Below are positions 51,494 through 59,986 of a stretch of DNA of 62,530 nt, one piece after another (the stretch's first letter is position 1; each line of letters begins with the position of its first letter). The DNA comes from Candidatus Limnocylindria bacterium. GTDB lineage: Bacteria; Chloroflexota; Limnocylindria; P2-11E. The stretch is from positions 1-62,530 of the forward strand of contig DATDEH010000060.1 in NCBI GenBank assembly GCA_036523395.1, given 5' to 3'. The position numbers and the translations under genes were made by a program. The notes below the pieces were generated by a model, which saw only the letters and a list, made by a program, of their open reading frames with translations, had not been told where the DNA came from and searched no databases.

Positions 51494-53172
51494 ACGGAAA
51501 GCTGCCCGTCGCGATCATCTGGCACATGCACCAGCCGTACTACCGGCATCCGCAGACGAGCGAGTTCGTCCTGCCGTGGGTGCGCCTGCACGCCTCGAAG
51601 GACTACCTCCACATGGCGCGGCTGCTCCAGGAGTTCCCCGGCGTGAAGGCGCACCTGACCATGGTGCCGAGCCTCCGCGACCAGCTCGAGGACTACGCCC
51701 AGGGCGCAGACGACGAGGACACGCGCGTGACGATGCGGACGGTCGATGGCTCGCTGACCCCGGAGGAGAAGGAGCACATGCTGCGACGCTTCTTCTCCAT
51801 CCACCACGGGAACGTGATCCATCGTCACGACGAGTACCGTCGCCTCCTCCAACTCGGCATGGCGACGCACGATCGCCCCGAGCTGCTTTCGGACGACTAC
51901 TTCGTCGATCTGGCCCTGTGGTTCAACCTCGCCTGGATCGATCCCGACGACATCGCGAGCGATGCCAGGCTCGAGGAGCTGCGCCGCAAGGGGAAGCAGT
52001 ACACGCGCGAGGACGTGCGCTACGTCATCGGACGGCAACGGATGATGGCCTCGGGCGTGCCGCATCTGTACCACCGGCTCGAGCACGATGGGCAGGTCGA
52101 GATCCTGACCACGCCGTACTACCACCCGATACTGCCGCTCATCATCGACAGCCGCAGCGCGCTGCGCGGCGACCCGAATGCGATCATCCCCGATCCGCCG
52201 TTCCAGTACCCGGACGATGCGGCCTTCCAGATCGAGGAAGCGATCGCGTCGCACGAGCGCTCCTTCGGCAAGAAGCCGCGCGGCATGTGGCCGTCCGAAG
52301 GTTCCGTTTCGCCGGAGGCCGCGAGCGCCATCTTCAAGTCGGGCCTCGACTGGTTCGCGTCCGACGAGGGCGTGCTCGCGCGCTCGGTGAATGTCGAGTT
52401 CAAGCGCGACGAGGTCGGTGGACTCCTCGAGCCACAGCTGCTCTACCGCCCGTACCGCATCCCGGGCGGCGGCACCGCGATCTTCCGCGACCGCGAGATC
52501 TCCGATCGCATCGGCTTCCTCTACGGCGACATGTCGCCGCACGACGCCGTCGGCGACATGATCTGGAAGCTCGAGCGCGCCCGCGAGCGGCTGCCGGACG
52601 CAGGCGGTCCGTACCTGGCGACGATCATCCTCGACGGCGAGAACGCTTGGGAGCAGTACCCGAACAACGGCAACGACTTCCTGCGCTACCTCTACGGGAA
52701 GCTGCAGACCGACGAGCGGTTCGAGACCGTGCGCGTCAGCGACTTCCTCGACAAGACACCCGCGAACGTCGAGCTCCCGAACCTGCACACCGGCTCATGG
52801 ATCGACGCGACGCTCGGCGTGTGGATCGGCGAGCCCGCGCACGCGAAAGCGTGGAGCGCGCTCGAGCGCACGCGTCGCTTCGCGCAGGAGCAGTGGGGCG
52901 CGCTCCGCTACATGCCCAAGAGCGTGCGACAGCCGCTGATGGTCGCCGAGGGCAGCGACTGGTTCTGGTGGTACTCGAGCCGCAACTCGAGTCCCGAAGA
53001 TGCGGTGTTCGACGCGCTCTTCCGCGCGAACCTCGAGGTCGTGTGGTGGTACGCCGGCGCCGAACCGCCGGAGGACATCCGCACCTCGCTCATGGATCCG
53101 AATCGCCTCGCGGCGGTCGTTGGCCGAGGGGGCACGATGCTCCCGGGTGCTCGCGAGCAGTACGGCGGCTAG
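51490..53172 (+). CDS. Glycoside hydrolase family 57 protein
   Basis: 560 residues. The N-terminal WHMHQPYYRHP motif is diagnostic of GH57. The nucleophile region is MWPSEGSVSPE with the likely catalytic Glu; FASDEGVLARS follows, and ILDGENAWEQYPNNGNDFL matches a later family block. GH57 enzymes act on alpha-glucans (amylase, branching or glucanotransferase). No signal peptide, so intracellular glycogen or trehalose-type metabolism is likely. Overlaps lysS by ATGA. Confidence 0.93.
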   Translation: MNGKLPVAIIWHMHQPYYRHPQTSEFVLPWVRLHASKDYLHMARLLQEFPGVKAHLTMVPSLRDQLEDYAQGADDEDTRVTMRTVDGSLTPEEKEHMLRRFFSIHHGNVIHRHDEYRRLLQLGMATHDRPELLSDDYFVDLALWFNLAWIDPDDIASDARLEELRRKGKQYTREDVRYVIGRQRMMASGVPHLYHRLEHDGQVEILTTPYYHPILPLIIDSRSALRGDPNAIIPDPPFQYPDDAAFQIEEAIASHERSFGKKPRGMWPSEGSVSPEAASAIFKSGLDWFASDEGVLARSVNVEFKRDEVGGLLEPQLLYRPYRIPGGGTAIFRDREISDRIGFLYGDMSPHDAVGDMIWKLERARERLPDAGGPYLATIILDGENAWEQYPNNGNDFLRYLYGKLQTDERFETVRVSDFLDKTPANVELPNLHTGSWIDATLGVWIGEPAHAKAWSALERTRRFAQEQWGALRYMPKSVRQPLMVAEGSDWFWWYSSRNSSPEDAVFDALFRANLEVVWWYAGAEPPEDIRTSLMDPNRLAAVVGRGGTMLPGAREQYGG

Positions 53173-53194
53173 CTCCTCCTATATCGTCGCGGTC

Positions 53195-53971
53195 GTCATG
53201 GCAACAAGCACGAGCGCGGTCGGCCGGCTCCTGCCCGCCATCTCGTCGCTGCTACGGCCCCCGCCGCAGCACGAGCTCCGAGAATACGGCGGGATCGGCC
53301 TGGTCCGCGGCAAGCGCGTGATCGATATCGGCTGCGGCGACGGTCGCATGGCGCTCGGGTGCGCGCCGCACGCGTCGGAGGTCGTTGGAGTCGATCCGGA
53401 CCCCGACGCGATCCGTCTCGCGCGCGTCAAGGCGCGCGAGCTCGGTGTTGCGAACGCGCAGTTCAGGGTCGGCGTTGCGCAGGAGCTCCCCTTCGCGGAC
53501 GGGCACTTCGATGTGGCGATCCTCTCGTGGACGCTCTGATGCGTCCCACGAGGGGGCATGGTCGATGCCCTGAAGGAAGCTCATCGGATCCTCCGACCGC
53601 GCGGCATCCTCGTCGACGCGCGCCCTGATTCGCGCGTCCTCGCCTACGCGGAGCACGAGGTCGGGAAGGGCAAATACCGGGCCGGCGGTGTGATCGCGAC
53701 CGCGCGTGAGGAGCTGGTCAACGACCGCACGTCCGACCGAGCGGTCGCAACGGCAGTCGAAAACCTATGGTTCCGGTCGCGGCGCGCCGGTCGCTTCTGG
53801 CACCGCGTCCTGTTCGAAGACCGGCCGTCGATGCAGCGCTATCTCGGCGACCACGCGCGGTTCGTCCATCGCGTGCGCTGGATGGTCGATGCCCCGAAGC
53901 GACGAAAGTGGGAAGAAGACCCGTGGGCGATCAGGCGTGCCGTGCGCTACGAGCTCTTCGAGCGGATCTAG
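53195..53971 (+). pseudogene. SAM-dependent methyltransferase with in-frame TGA (nonsense or recoded)
   Basis: From the ATG at 53195 one frame encodes a class I methyltransferase: motif I VIDIGCGDGRMALG, VVGVDPDPDAIRLA, AQELPFADGHFDVAILSWTL. A TGA at 53537-53539 (codon 115) follows, and the same frame continues with CVPRGGMVDALKEAHRILRPRGILVDARPDSR to a stop at 53971. Homology runs through the TGA without a gap, so the interruption is one codon. It lies where relatives, as I recall them, have Cys or a similar small residue. Nonsense mutation, recoding to selenocysteine and sequence error are all possible. Confidence 0.7.
53524..53552 (+). other. Hairpin enclosing the in-frame TGA
   Basis: CTCGTGGACGC (53524-53534) pairs with GCGTCCCACGAG (53541-53552): eleven pairs with one bulged C. 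The six-base loop TCTGAT contains the TGA. The stem is coding sequence on both sides. Confidence 0.6.
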
Positions 53972-55221
53972 CTCGTCAGCGCGAACGCCGTCTCCCATGC
54001 GGATTCGTATCCCTCGAGAATGCGCGGCCACGCGAATCGCTTGGCCGTCGCGCGTCCTTCGGTCCGGATGGACCGTCCGAGCTCCGGGCGCTCGCGGAGC
54101 ATCAGCTGGGACGTGAGAAGCTCGCGCGGATCGTCGCTCTGCACGACGATCGCGTTCCCGAACGGCACCGCGTAGTCCTCTCCGGTACGGCCGAGGTAGG
54201 CGATGCCGCCCGACGCCATCACCTCGAGCCCGACGAGGCCGAAGGGCTCCTTCTCCGAGTTCGCCAGCACGCCGTCGGCCGACGCGTAGAGCGTCCGCAG
54301 CGCCTTCTCGTCGATGAAGAAGTCGAGGAACACGACTTCCGCGCTGGTGTTCGCTATCGCCGTGGCGAGGTCGCGTGACGTCGCGGTCGGCGCGAGCGCG
54401 AGCCGCTCGACGTTGAGCCCGCGTCCGAAGATGCGATCGCCGACGATGTCGGCGTAGGGGCTGCGACTGCCACGCATCACGAAGCGCGGCCGCATCCCGG
54501 CGTCGCGCATCGTGGCGATCGCGTCGATCGCCCAGAGCCAGCGCTTGTCGACGTCGAACCTGGCGACCTTCACGAACGTGGGCCGGTCGCCGAATGCCTT
54601 GCGCATGCCGGTCACGTCGCTCGGCGGGAGCGGCTTCAGGTAGCGCTCCGCGATCCCATTCGGCAGAACGGCCGCCTCGACGTCGACCTTCGCGAGCTCC
54701 ATGCGCATGTAGCGCGAGATCGTCGTGATCGACGCGGCACGGCGCAGCAACGGAAAGTCGATGCGGCCGAAGCCGTAGGTGTTGTTGGCGTTCCAGAACA
54801 GCGCAGCGGAGCGGTCGCTGCGCAGCGACAGCAGCGTGGAGGTGTTGATCGCCGCCGTGGCGGTCTGCCAGTCCTCGAACAGCACGACGCTGCGCTCACC
54901 GCGAGCCGCGGCCGCAGGGATGACCTCTCCCGCAAGATGCGGCGGCACCGTGCGCGAGAAGTCCAGGTATTTGCCCTCCTCGCCGTCATAGACGTCCTTT
55001 GGGTGGTAGCGACTGATCCACTGGCCCCAGCGCTCGAGCACCAGGCGTCCCTCGTCGCTCTCCTCTCGCGTCGGGAGCGACGGGTCGCCGACGAAGAGGT
55101 GATGCACGCGGTGTCCGCGGTCGAGCAGCGCTCCGGACAGGTCGATCATCCGCGTCGCGAGACCGCCAACGAACGAATAGCGGTCCGGACCTTCGAATGC
55201 GACGAGTACGACATGGAACAT
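53968..55221 (-). CDS. Glycosyltransferase, group 1 (GT4-like)
   Basis: 417 residues with a GT-B layout. The N-terminal VAFEGPDRYSFVGGLATRMIDLSGALLDRGH is the GG loop; the C-terminal half has FVKVARFDVDKRWLWAIDAIATM and the nucleotide-sugar motif ANSEKEPFGLVGLEVMASGG (E-x7-E). Target unknown. The ATG at 55221 (MFHVVLVAFEG) is used. Upstream in frame the frame crosses the intergenic gap into serS. Convergent with the methyltransferase (4-bp overlap). Confidence 0.88.
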   Translation of the reverse strand: MFHVVLVAFEGPDRYSFVGGLATRMIDLSGALLDRGHRVHHLFVGDPSLPTREESDEGRLVLERWGQWISRYHPKDVYDGEEGKYLDFSRTVPPHLAGEVIPAAAARGERSVVLFEDWQTATAAINTSTLLSLRSDRSAALFWNANNTYGFGRIDFPLLRRAASITTISRYMRMELAKVDVEAAVLPNGIAERYLKPLPPSDVTGMRKAFGDRPTFVKVARFDVDKRWLWAIDAIATMRDAGMRPRFVMRGSRSPYADIVGDRIFGRGLNVERLALAPTATSRDLATAIANTSAEVVFLDFFIDEKALRTLYASADGVLANSEKEPFGLVGLEVMASGGIAYLGRTGEDYAVPFGNAIVVQSDDPRELLTSQLMLRERPELGRSIRTEGRATAKRFAWPRILEGYESAWETAFALTS

Positions 55222-55228
55222 GAACGCC

Positions 55229-55235
55229 GATAATG
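55229..55235. promoter_or_regulatory. Bidirectional -10 for serS and the glycosyltransferase gene
   Basis: Plus-strand GATAAT (55229-55234) ends 9 nt before the serS ATG at 55244. Minus-strand CATTAT (55235-55230) ends 8 nt before the glycosyltransferase ATG. Both lie in one 22-bp gap. Confidence 0.5.
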
Positions 55236-55243
55236 ACACGCTC

Positions 55244-56506
55244 ATGAACCGCCTCCAGCGCGTCCGCGAGGACCCCCATGGCGTGCGCGCGATGCTCGCG
55301 GCCCGTCATTTCGACGCTCCGCTCGATCGGATCCTGGAGCTCGACAAGCAGAGCCGCGAGCTGCGCGCCAAGAAGGAGCTGCTCCAGGCGGAGCGGAACA
55401 AAGGAAGCAAGGGCGGGCCGCCGAGCGATGCGGTCAAGGCACGCATGCGCGAGGTGGGAGAGCAGATAAAGGACATCGACGCGAAGCTCGGCCCGCTCGA
55501 GAAGGAGCGCGACGAGCTGGCGCTTTGGATCCCGAACGACGTCGCGCCCGACGTGCCTCCGGGGAAAGATGAGCACGACAACCGCGTCGTGCGCGAGGAC
55601 CCCAAGCGCGTTCTGGCCTTTCCCGCGAAGCCTCACTGGGAGCTCGGCGAGTCCCTGGGGATCCTCGACATCCCGCGCGGGGCGAAGCTCGCGGGTTCGC
55701 GTTTCTACAACCTGCGCGGCGCGGGCGCGGCGCTCCAGCGCGCGCTCATAACGTGGATGATCGACCTCAAGGTCGATGCCGGCTTCACAGAGATCTATCC
55801 GCCGTTCGTGACACGCAAAGAGACGCTCATCGCATCGGCGCACCTCCCGCACTTCGATGAGAACCTTTATCGGGACGACGACGATGACGTGTGGCTCATC
55901 CCGACGGCGGAGCCGCAGCTCGTCTCACAGCATCGCGATGAAACGATCCCGCTCGAGAAGCTGCCGCTGCGGTACGTGGCATACACCGCCTGCTTTCGCC
56001 GCGAGAAGATGAGCGCCGGTCGTGATGTGCGCGGCATCAAGCGTGGTCATCAATTCGACAAGGTCGAGATGGTGTGCTTCACGTTGCCCGAAGACTCGCC
56101 GAAGGAGCTCGATCGTCTCACGCAGCTCGCCGTCGAAGTCATCGAGAAGCTGGAGTTGCCCGTGCGCGTCGTCGAGCGCTGCGCCGGCGATCTCGGTTTC
56201 ACCGCGATGAAGGGCTACGACGTCGAGACGTGGGGACCCGGTGTTGGAGAGTGGCTCGAGGTCTCGTCAACGAGTGACGGCGGCTCGCTCCAGGCGGACC
56301 GTGGTGAGATCAGGTTCAAGCGCGACGCGACCTCACGCCCTGAGCACCCGCACATCCTCAACGCATCGGGCGTCGCGCTGCCCCGCTTGATGATCTCGAT
56401 CATGGAGAACTATCAGCAGCAGGATGGGTCGCTCGTGATCCCGAAGGCCGTACGGCCCTACATGCGCGGGCGCGAGTGCATCAAGCCAGGGGAATTCGCG
56501 CTCTAG
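55244..56506 (+). CDS. serS: Seryl-tRNA synthetase
   Basis: 420 residues. The N-terminal coiled-coil arm (ILELDKQSRELRAKKELLQAERNKGS to ~100) binds tRNA-Ser. The class II core has motif 2 YTACFRREKMSAGRDVRGIKRGHQFDKVEM and motif 3 region SGVALPRLMISIMENYQ. The ATG at 55244 (MNRLQRVREDPHGVRAML) matches the family start; an ATG at 55220 would overlap the divergent start codon. Convergent with the HExxH lipoprotein (4-bp overlap). Confidence 0.95.
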   Translation: MNRLQRVREDPHGVRAMLAARHFDAPLDRILELDKQSRELRAKKELLQAERNKGSKGGPPSDAVKARMREVGEQIKDIDAKLGPLEKERDELALWIPNDVAPDVPPGKDEHDNRVVREDPKRVLAFPAKPHWELGESLGILDIPRGAKLAGSRFYNLRGAGAALQRALITWMIDLKVDAGFTEIYPPFVTRKETLIASAHLPHFDENLYRDDDDDVWLIPTAEPQLVSQHRDETIPLEKLPLRYVAYTACFRREKMSAGRDVRGIKRGHQFDKVEMVCFTLPEDSPKELDRLTQLAVEVIEKLELPVRVVERCAGDLGFTAMKGYDVETWGPGVGEWLEVSSTSDGGSLQADRGEIRFKRDATSRPEHPHILNASGVALPRLMISIMENYQQQDGSLVIPKAVRPYMRGRECIKPGEFAL

Positions 56507-57669
56507 GCCGGGTCGCAGGGCAGGGCGTTCCGGCGGCTCACGAGCGAGTTGTACTGGTTGACCATTGCTACGTAGTTGTCGTAGATCGCGCTCGGGATCC
56601 CACGTGGGTACTGCGATTCGATGGCGGTGATCTGCGCACCGAGGGAATTGAGCTGCGATTGGATCGACAGGACCTGCGTGATGCATGGATCCGGCGTCGG
56701 CGGCGGGAAGTTTGTGAAGCCGAGCGCGACCATCTCACGGTCGCTGAAGCGATTCGGGCAGCTCAGCACCGCGCCGAAGCTCACGCAGGTGACGGGGTCT
56801 GTCATCAGCCCGTACTTGTCGACGCCGTAGAGACCGGGACTTGCCTGTTTCGTCACCCAGTGCCCGGTGTCGTTGGCCTCAGGCCCGTGACAGCACCAGA
56901 TGTGACCGAGCTCGTGAAGCGCGACCGCGACGTTGTTCTCGACGGTCCGACGACCGAGCAGCTGGTCCGACACGTAGATCACGATGTCCTGCGAGTCGTC
57001 CGAGGCGTTACTGCGATGGACCGACGTACCGCGCGATGCGACGACATACATCGTGATGTCCGCCGATGTGTCATCGATCCGCAGGGAGCCGAGTCCGCGT
57101 GTGGCTGACTTCCATTCGGTCGCGAGCGTTTCCTTGATCTTGGCGAATGACGAGTCGCGCAGCGGGACAAGCGATGGGTCTGGATCGAACTGCTCGCGTG
57201 GCGGGACCTCGGTCGTGACGCGAACGTTGAGCGATGTCGCGGCGATCGGATGTGTGGGGATCGTGAAGATGCCCGACTTCGTCTCGGTCGCCGTCGAGTT
57301 CTGGCAACTAGCGGTGTAGGCACCGGTGCCGGCCGGGACGCGCGGCGTCGGATACGTCCAACTGACCAGGCCGTCCGGGCCGGCGCTTTGCTCTGGAAGC
57401 GAACCCGGTGGAACGTCCCCGTAATAGCCGCCTGCGATCTGCAGGAACGCGTTGCAGCGCACGCCTGGCGCGGTGCGAACGGACAGCGCTCCGTACTTCA
57501 CCTCAGCGATGCTCAGCGGTGGCGGCGTGGTCCCCGGGGTCGCCACCGCCCCGGGCGAGGACGTAGCAGCGCCGGGACTGGCGTCGGGTGTCGTCGGCGC
57601 GGCGCAGCCAACGACGAGCGCGGCGAGCGCCACCGTGAGCCGCAGCGGAAGAGACCTTTGACGGGACAC
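56503..57669 (-). CDS. Putative zinc metalloprotease lipoprotein (HELGH)
   Basis: 388 residues. Signal with lipobox LVVGC (Cys22), a Ser/Pro/Thr linker to ~52, a beta-rich region (~53-150) and then a metalloprotease-like part. This has VAVALHELGHIWCCH (His252, Glu253, His256, His261) and VDKYGLMTDP (Met289), which could be a Met-turn. The zinc spacing HExxHxxxxH differs from classical metzincins (HExxHxxGxxH). A helical C-terminus (~315-380) looks like a short coiled coil. Six scattered cysteines suit an extracellular protein. Not a family I can name. Confidence 0.7.
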   Translation of the reverse strand: MSRQRSLPLRLTVALAALVVGCAAPTTPDASPGAATSSPGAVATPGTTPPPLSIAEVKYGALSVRTAPGVRCNAFLQIAGGYYGDVPPGSLPEQSAGPDGLVSWTYPTPRVPAGTGAYTASCQNSTATETKSGIFTIPTHPIAATSLNVRVTTEVPPREQFDPDPSLVPLRDSSFAKIKETLATEWKSATRGLGSLRIDDTSADITMYVVASRGTSVHRSNASDDSQDIVIYVSDQLLGRRTVENNVAVALHELGHIWCCHGPEANDTGHWVTKQASPGLYGVDKYGLMTDPVTCVSFGAVLSCPNRFSDREMVALGFTNFPPPTPDPCITQVLSIQSQLNSLGAQITAIESQYPRGIPSAIYDNYVAMVNQYNSLVSRRNALPCDPA

Positions 57670-57717
57670 CGGTAATTCAGGCTAACCCTCGCTTGAAAGC
57701 AGCCAGCGGTTTGACGG

Positions 57718-57801
57718 CGTCGTGGCCGGACCGGATATGGTCAGATCCTCGACAACCTCGACAAGCACCTCGCGACGCTCTCGGGGAGGAAGAAGTCATG
57801 A
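57718..57801 (+). pseudogene. Possible 3' remnant of an SRPBCC (AHSA1-like) gene
   Basis: The frame ending at 57799-57801 reads GYGQILDNLDKHLATLSGRKKS before its TGA, resembling the last helix of AHSA1-type SRPBCC proteins. The TGA overlaps the ATG of the oxidoreductase (ATGA), the arrangement used between intact genes here. Upstream the frame closes at once with a stop, so only ~27 codons remain. The similarity is by eye and short. Confidence 0.35.
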
Positions 57802-59174
57802 GTGCGCAGACGCTTGCTGATCTCTCTGACGTGACCGGGCAGGTCATCCGTCCAGGCGACGCCAACTACGACAAGGCGCGCACGGTCTTCCTCGGCGGGG
57901 TCGACCGCCGTCCCGCGGTCATCATCCGCGTCGCCAACAACGGCGATGTTTCGCGCGTTATCGCGCTCGCGCGCGACACCGGGATGCCGCTCGCCGTGCG
58001 CAGCGGTGGGCACAGCGGCGCCGCGCATAGCCTCGTCGACGACGGCATCGTGCTCGATCTCGCGGACATGCGAGCGCTGAAGATCGACGCGCAGCGGCGC
58101 ACGGCGTCGGCCGAGACTGGCCTCACAGCGGCGGAGTTCAGCAAAGCCGCGGACGAGCACGGACTCGCGGTCGGATTCGGGGACACGGGCTCGGTCGGCA
58201 TCGGTGGGATCACGCTCGGCGGCGGAGTCGGCTACCTGGTGCGCAAGTACGGGCTCACGATCGACGATCTCCTCGCGGCCGACATCGTCACCGCAGATGG
58301 TGAACTCCGCCACGTCAACGCGGAGTCCGAGCCTGACCTGTTCTGGGCGATCCGCGGCGGCGGCGGGAACTTCGGCGTCGCGACTCGCTTCCAGTACCGG
58401 CTGCGTCCCGTCGGCGCGATCGTCGGCGGCATGATGATGCTGCCCGCGACAGCAGACGTCATCGCATCGTTCATCGCGTTGTCGGAGGAGGCGCCCGAGG
58501 AGCTGACCACGATCGCGAACGTGATGCCCGCGCCGCCGATGCCGTTCGTGCCGGCGGAGCATCATGGCAAGCTCGTGATCTTCGCGATGCTCTGCTTTGC
58601 CGGCGTAGCTGAGGCGGGGGAGCGTGCGGTCGCGCCGTTCCGCGCGCTGGCCACGCCGATCGTCGACATGGTCAAGCCCGGCCGGTACCCGGAGATGTAC
58701 CCGCCGGATGACGAGAATTACCACCCGCTCGCGACGAGTCGCACGATGTTCATCGACAAAGTGGACCGTGGCGTCGCGGACGTGATCCTCGAGCATCTCA
58801 GCGCGTCGACCGCGCCGATGCGTGTCGCTCAGCTGCGGATGCTCGGCGGCGCGATGGCGCGCGTACCGGTGGAGGCCACCGCATTCGCGCATCGCCGGTC
58901 GCGGATCATGGTGAACTGCGCCGCGATCTGCGAGCGGCCAGAAGAGATGGCGATGCACGCGCCGTGGGTCAGCGAGTTCGCGGCGGCGCTGCGACAGGGC
59001 GACACGGGCGCGTATGTCAACTTCCTCGCCGACGAGGGCGCCGCGCGGGTCCGGGCCGCGTACCCTGGCTCGACCTGGGACAGGCTCAGGGCGATCAAGA
59101 CTCGGTACGACCCGACCAACCTGTTCCGCCTCAATCAGAACATCCCGCCGAGCGAGGGACAGTCAAAGCGATGA
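57798..59174 (+). CDS. FAD-linked oxidoreductase (PCMH/BBE type)
   Basis: 458 residues. FAD-binding PCMH domain: VIIRVANNGDVSRVIALARDTGMPLAVRSGGHSGAAHSLVDDGIVLDLADM, where the His of RSGGHS is the usual 8-alpha-histidyl FAD site, and GSVGIGGITLGGGVGYLVRKYGLTIDDL. The C-terminal BBE region ends YDPTNLFRLNQNIPP. It oxidises sugars, alkaloid-like or other alcohols; the substrate is unknown. The ATG at 57798 has GGAGGAAG just upstream. A longer frame to 57693 reads through the remnant region in another frame and is not favoured. Confidence 0.93.
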   Translation: MSAQTLADLSDVTGQVIRPGDANYDKARTVFLGGVDRRPAVIIRVANNGDVSRVIALARDTGMPLAVRSGGHSGAAHSLVDDGIVLDLADMRALKIDAQRRTASAETGLTAAEFSKAADEHGLAVGFGDTGSVGIGGITLGGGVGYLVRKYGLTIDDLLAADIVTADGELRHVNAESEPDLFWAIRGGGGNFGVATRFQYRLRPVGAIVGGMMMLPATADVIASFIALSEEAPEELTTIANVMPAPPMPFVPAEHHGKLVIFAMLCFAGVAEAGERAVAPFRALATPIVDMVKPGRYPEMYPPDDENYHPLATSRTMFIDKVDRGVADVILEHLSASTAPMRVAQLRMLGGAMARVPVEATAFAHRRSRIMVNCAAICERPEEMAMHAPWVSEFAAALRQGDTGAYVNFLADEGAARVRAAYPGSTWDRLRAIKTRYDPTNLFRLNQNIPPSEGQSKR

Positions 59175-59184
59175 GGAGCTGAAG

Positions 59185-59601
59185 ATGCCGGCGAAACGGA
59201 CCGCGAAGAAGACCTCGACCAAGAAGATCGTGGCGAAATCGCCAGGGAAGAGCGGGTCGGAACCTACCGTCTCCGGTTACTTCGCGGAGCAGCCAGCGGA
59301 CAAGCGCGCGCTCCTCGAGAAGCTCCGCGCGCTGGTGGTACAAGGTGTGCCCGACGCCACCCCGACGATCAAATGGGGCGTGCCTGTCTACCAACGGAAT
59401 GGCAGGAACCTGTGCGCGCTCGCGGCGTTCAAGGATCACGTGGCGATCAACTTCTTCGTGTCGCCAAGCGTGCTCGCGGACCCCGGCAAGAAGCTCGAAG
59501 GCGGTAAGACGAACCGCCTCCTGAAGGTGCGGAGCGCCGGAGACATCGATGCCAGGACCATCACGCGCTGGCTCAAGGCGGCCGCAGCAGTCAATCCCTG
59601 A
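59185..59601 (+). CDS. DUF1801 (YdhG-like) protein
   Basis: 138 residues. A Lys/Thr-rich tail (1-30) precedes a DUF1801 domain: VSGYFAEQPADKRALLEKLRALVVQGVPDATPTIKWGVPVYQRNGRNLCALAAFKDHVAINFF. The family is small and cytosolic with an unknown role, common beside SRPBCC/ArsR genes. The ATG at 59185 has GAGGAG 6 nt upstream. It follows the oxidoreductase by 10 bp and is probably co-transcribed. Confidence 0.88.
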   Translation: MPAKRTAKKTSTKKIVAKSPGKSGSEPTVSGYFAEQPADKRALLEKLRALVVQGVPDATPTIKWGVPVYQRNGRNLCALAAFKDHVAINFFVSPSVLADPGKKLEGGKTNRLLKVRSAGDIDARTITRWLKAAAAVNP

Positions 59602-59614
59602 GAGGCGTCCGCGG

Positions 59615-59986
59615 CTACGCCTTCTTGTTCTCGGCGATCCGGGCTTTCACGAGCGTCCTTACGAGACTGGCGGGCAGAGCCTTGTCCGCGGGGAACTGGA
59701 TCGAGCCGCCGCCCAGCTTGTAGCCCTTGAGGGCGGCCAGGCGCGCGCGCATCGCGTCCGACGTGCTCATGAGGAAGAACGTGCAGTGCGCGGTCGCGGC
59801 GCCGAAGCCCACGAGCGGCTTGCCGTCGAGCTTGAACACCGGCACCTGATAGCTGATGCCCTCAGTCGCACCGGGTGCCGCCGCTTTGATCGCGGCCCGG
59901 AGCTTCGCGAGCGCGTCGCGCTTGTCCTTCGGCAGTGTGGCCAGGTACTGGTCGACGGTCTTGGTCGGCGCGTCAGGCTTCTTCAC
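59615..59986 (-). CDS. DUF1801 (YdhG-like) protein, second copy
   Basis: 123 residues. VDQYLATLPKDKRDALAKLRAAIKAAAPGATEGISYQVPVFKLDGKPLVGFGAATAHCTFFLMS is the standard DUF1801 domain, only distantly similar to the convergent copy 14 bp away. The GTG start overlaps the TAG of the GT39 gene by one base, so it is coupled to it. Function unknown. Confidence 0.88.
   Translation of the reverse strand: MKKPDAPTKTVDQYLATLPKDKRDALAKLRAAIKAAAPGATEGISYQVPVFKLDGKPLVGFGAATAHCTFFLMSTSDAMRARLAALKGYKLGGGSIQFPADKALPASLVRTLVKARIAENKKA

Noticed and set aside
51348-53321. 657-codon plus-strand frame overlapping the GH57 gene
   Set aside because: Arg/Pro-rich shadow of the GH57 frame, which has family motifs throughout.
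53524-53552. Bacterial SECIS element
   Set aside because: The hairpin encloses the TGA instead of starting downstream of it, so it does not have the known bSECIS layout; kept only as an open question in the findings.
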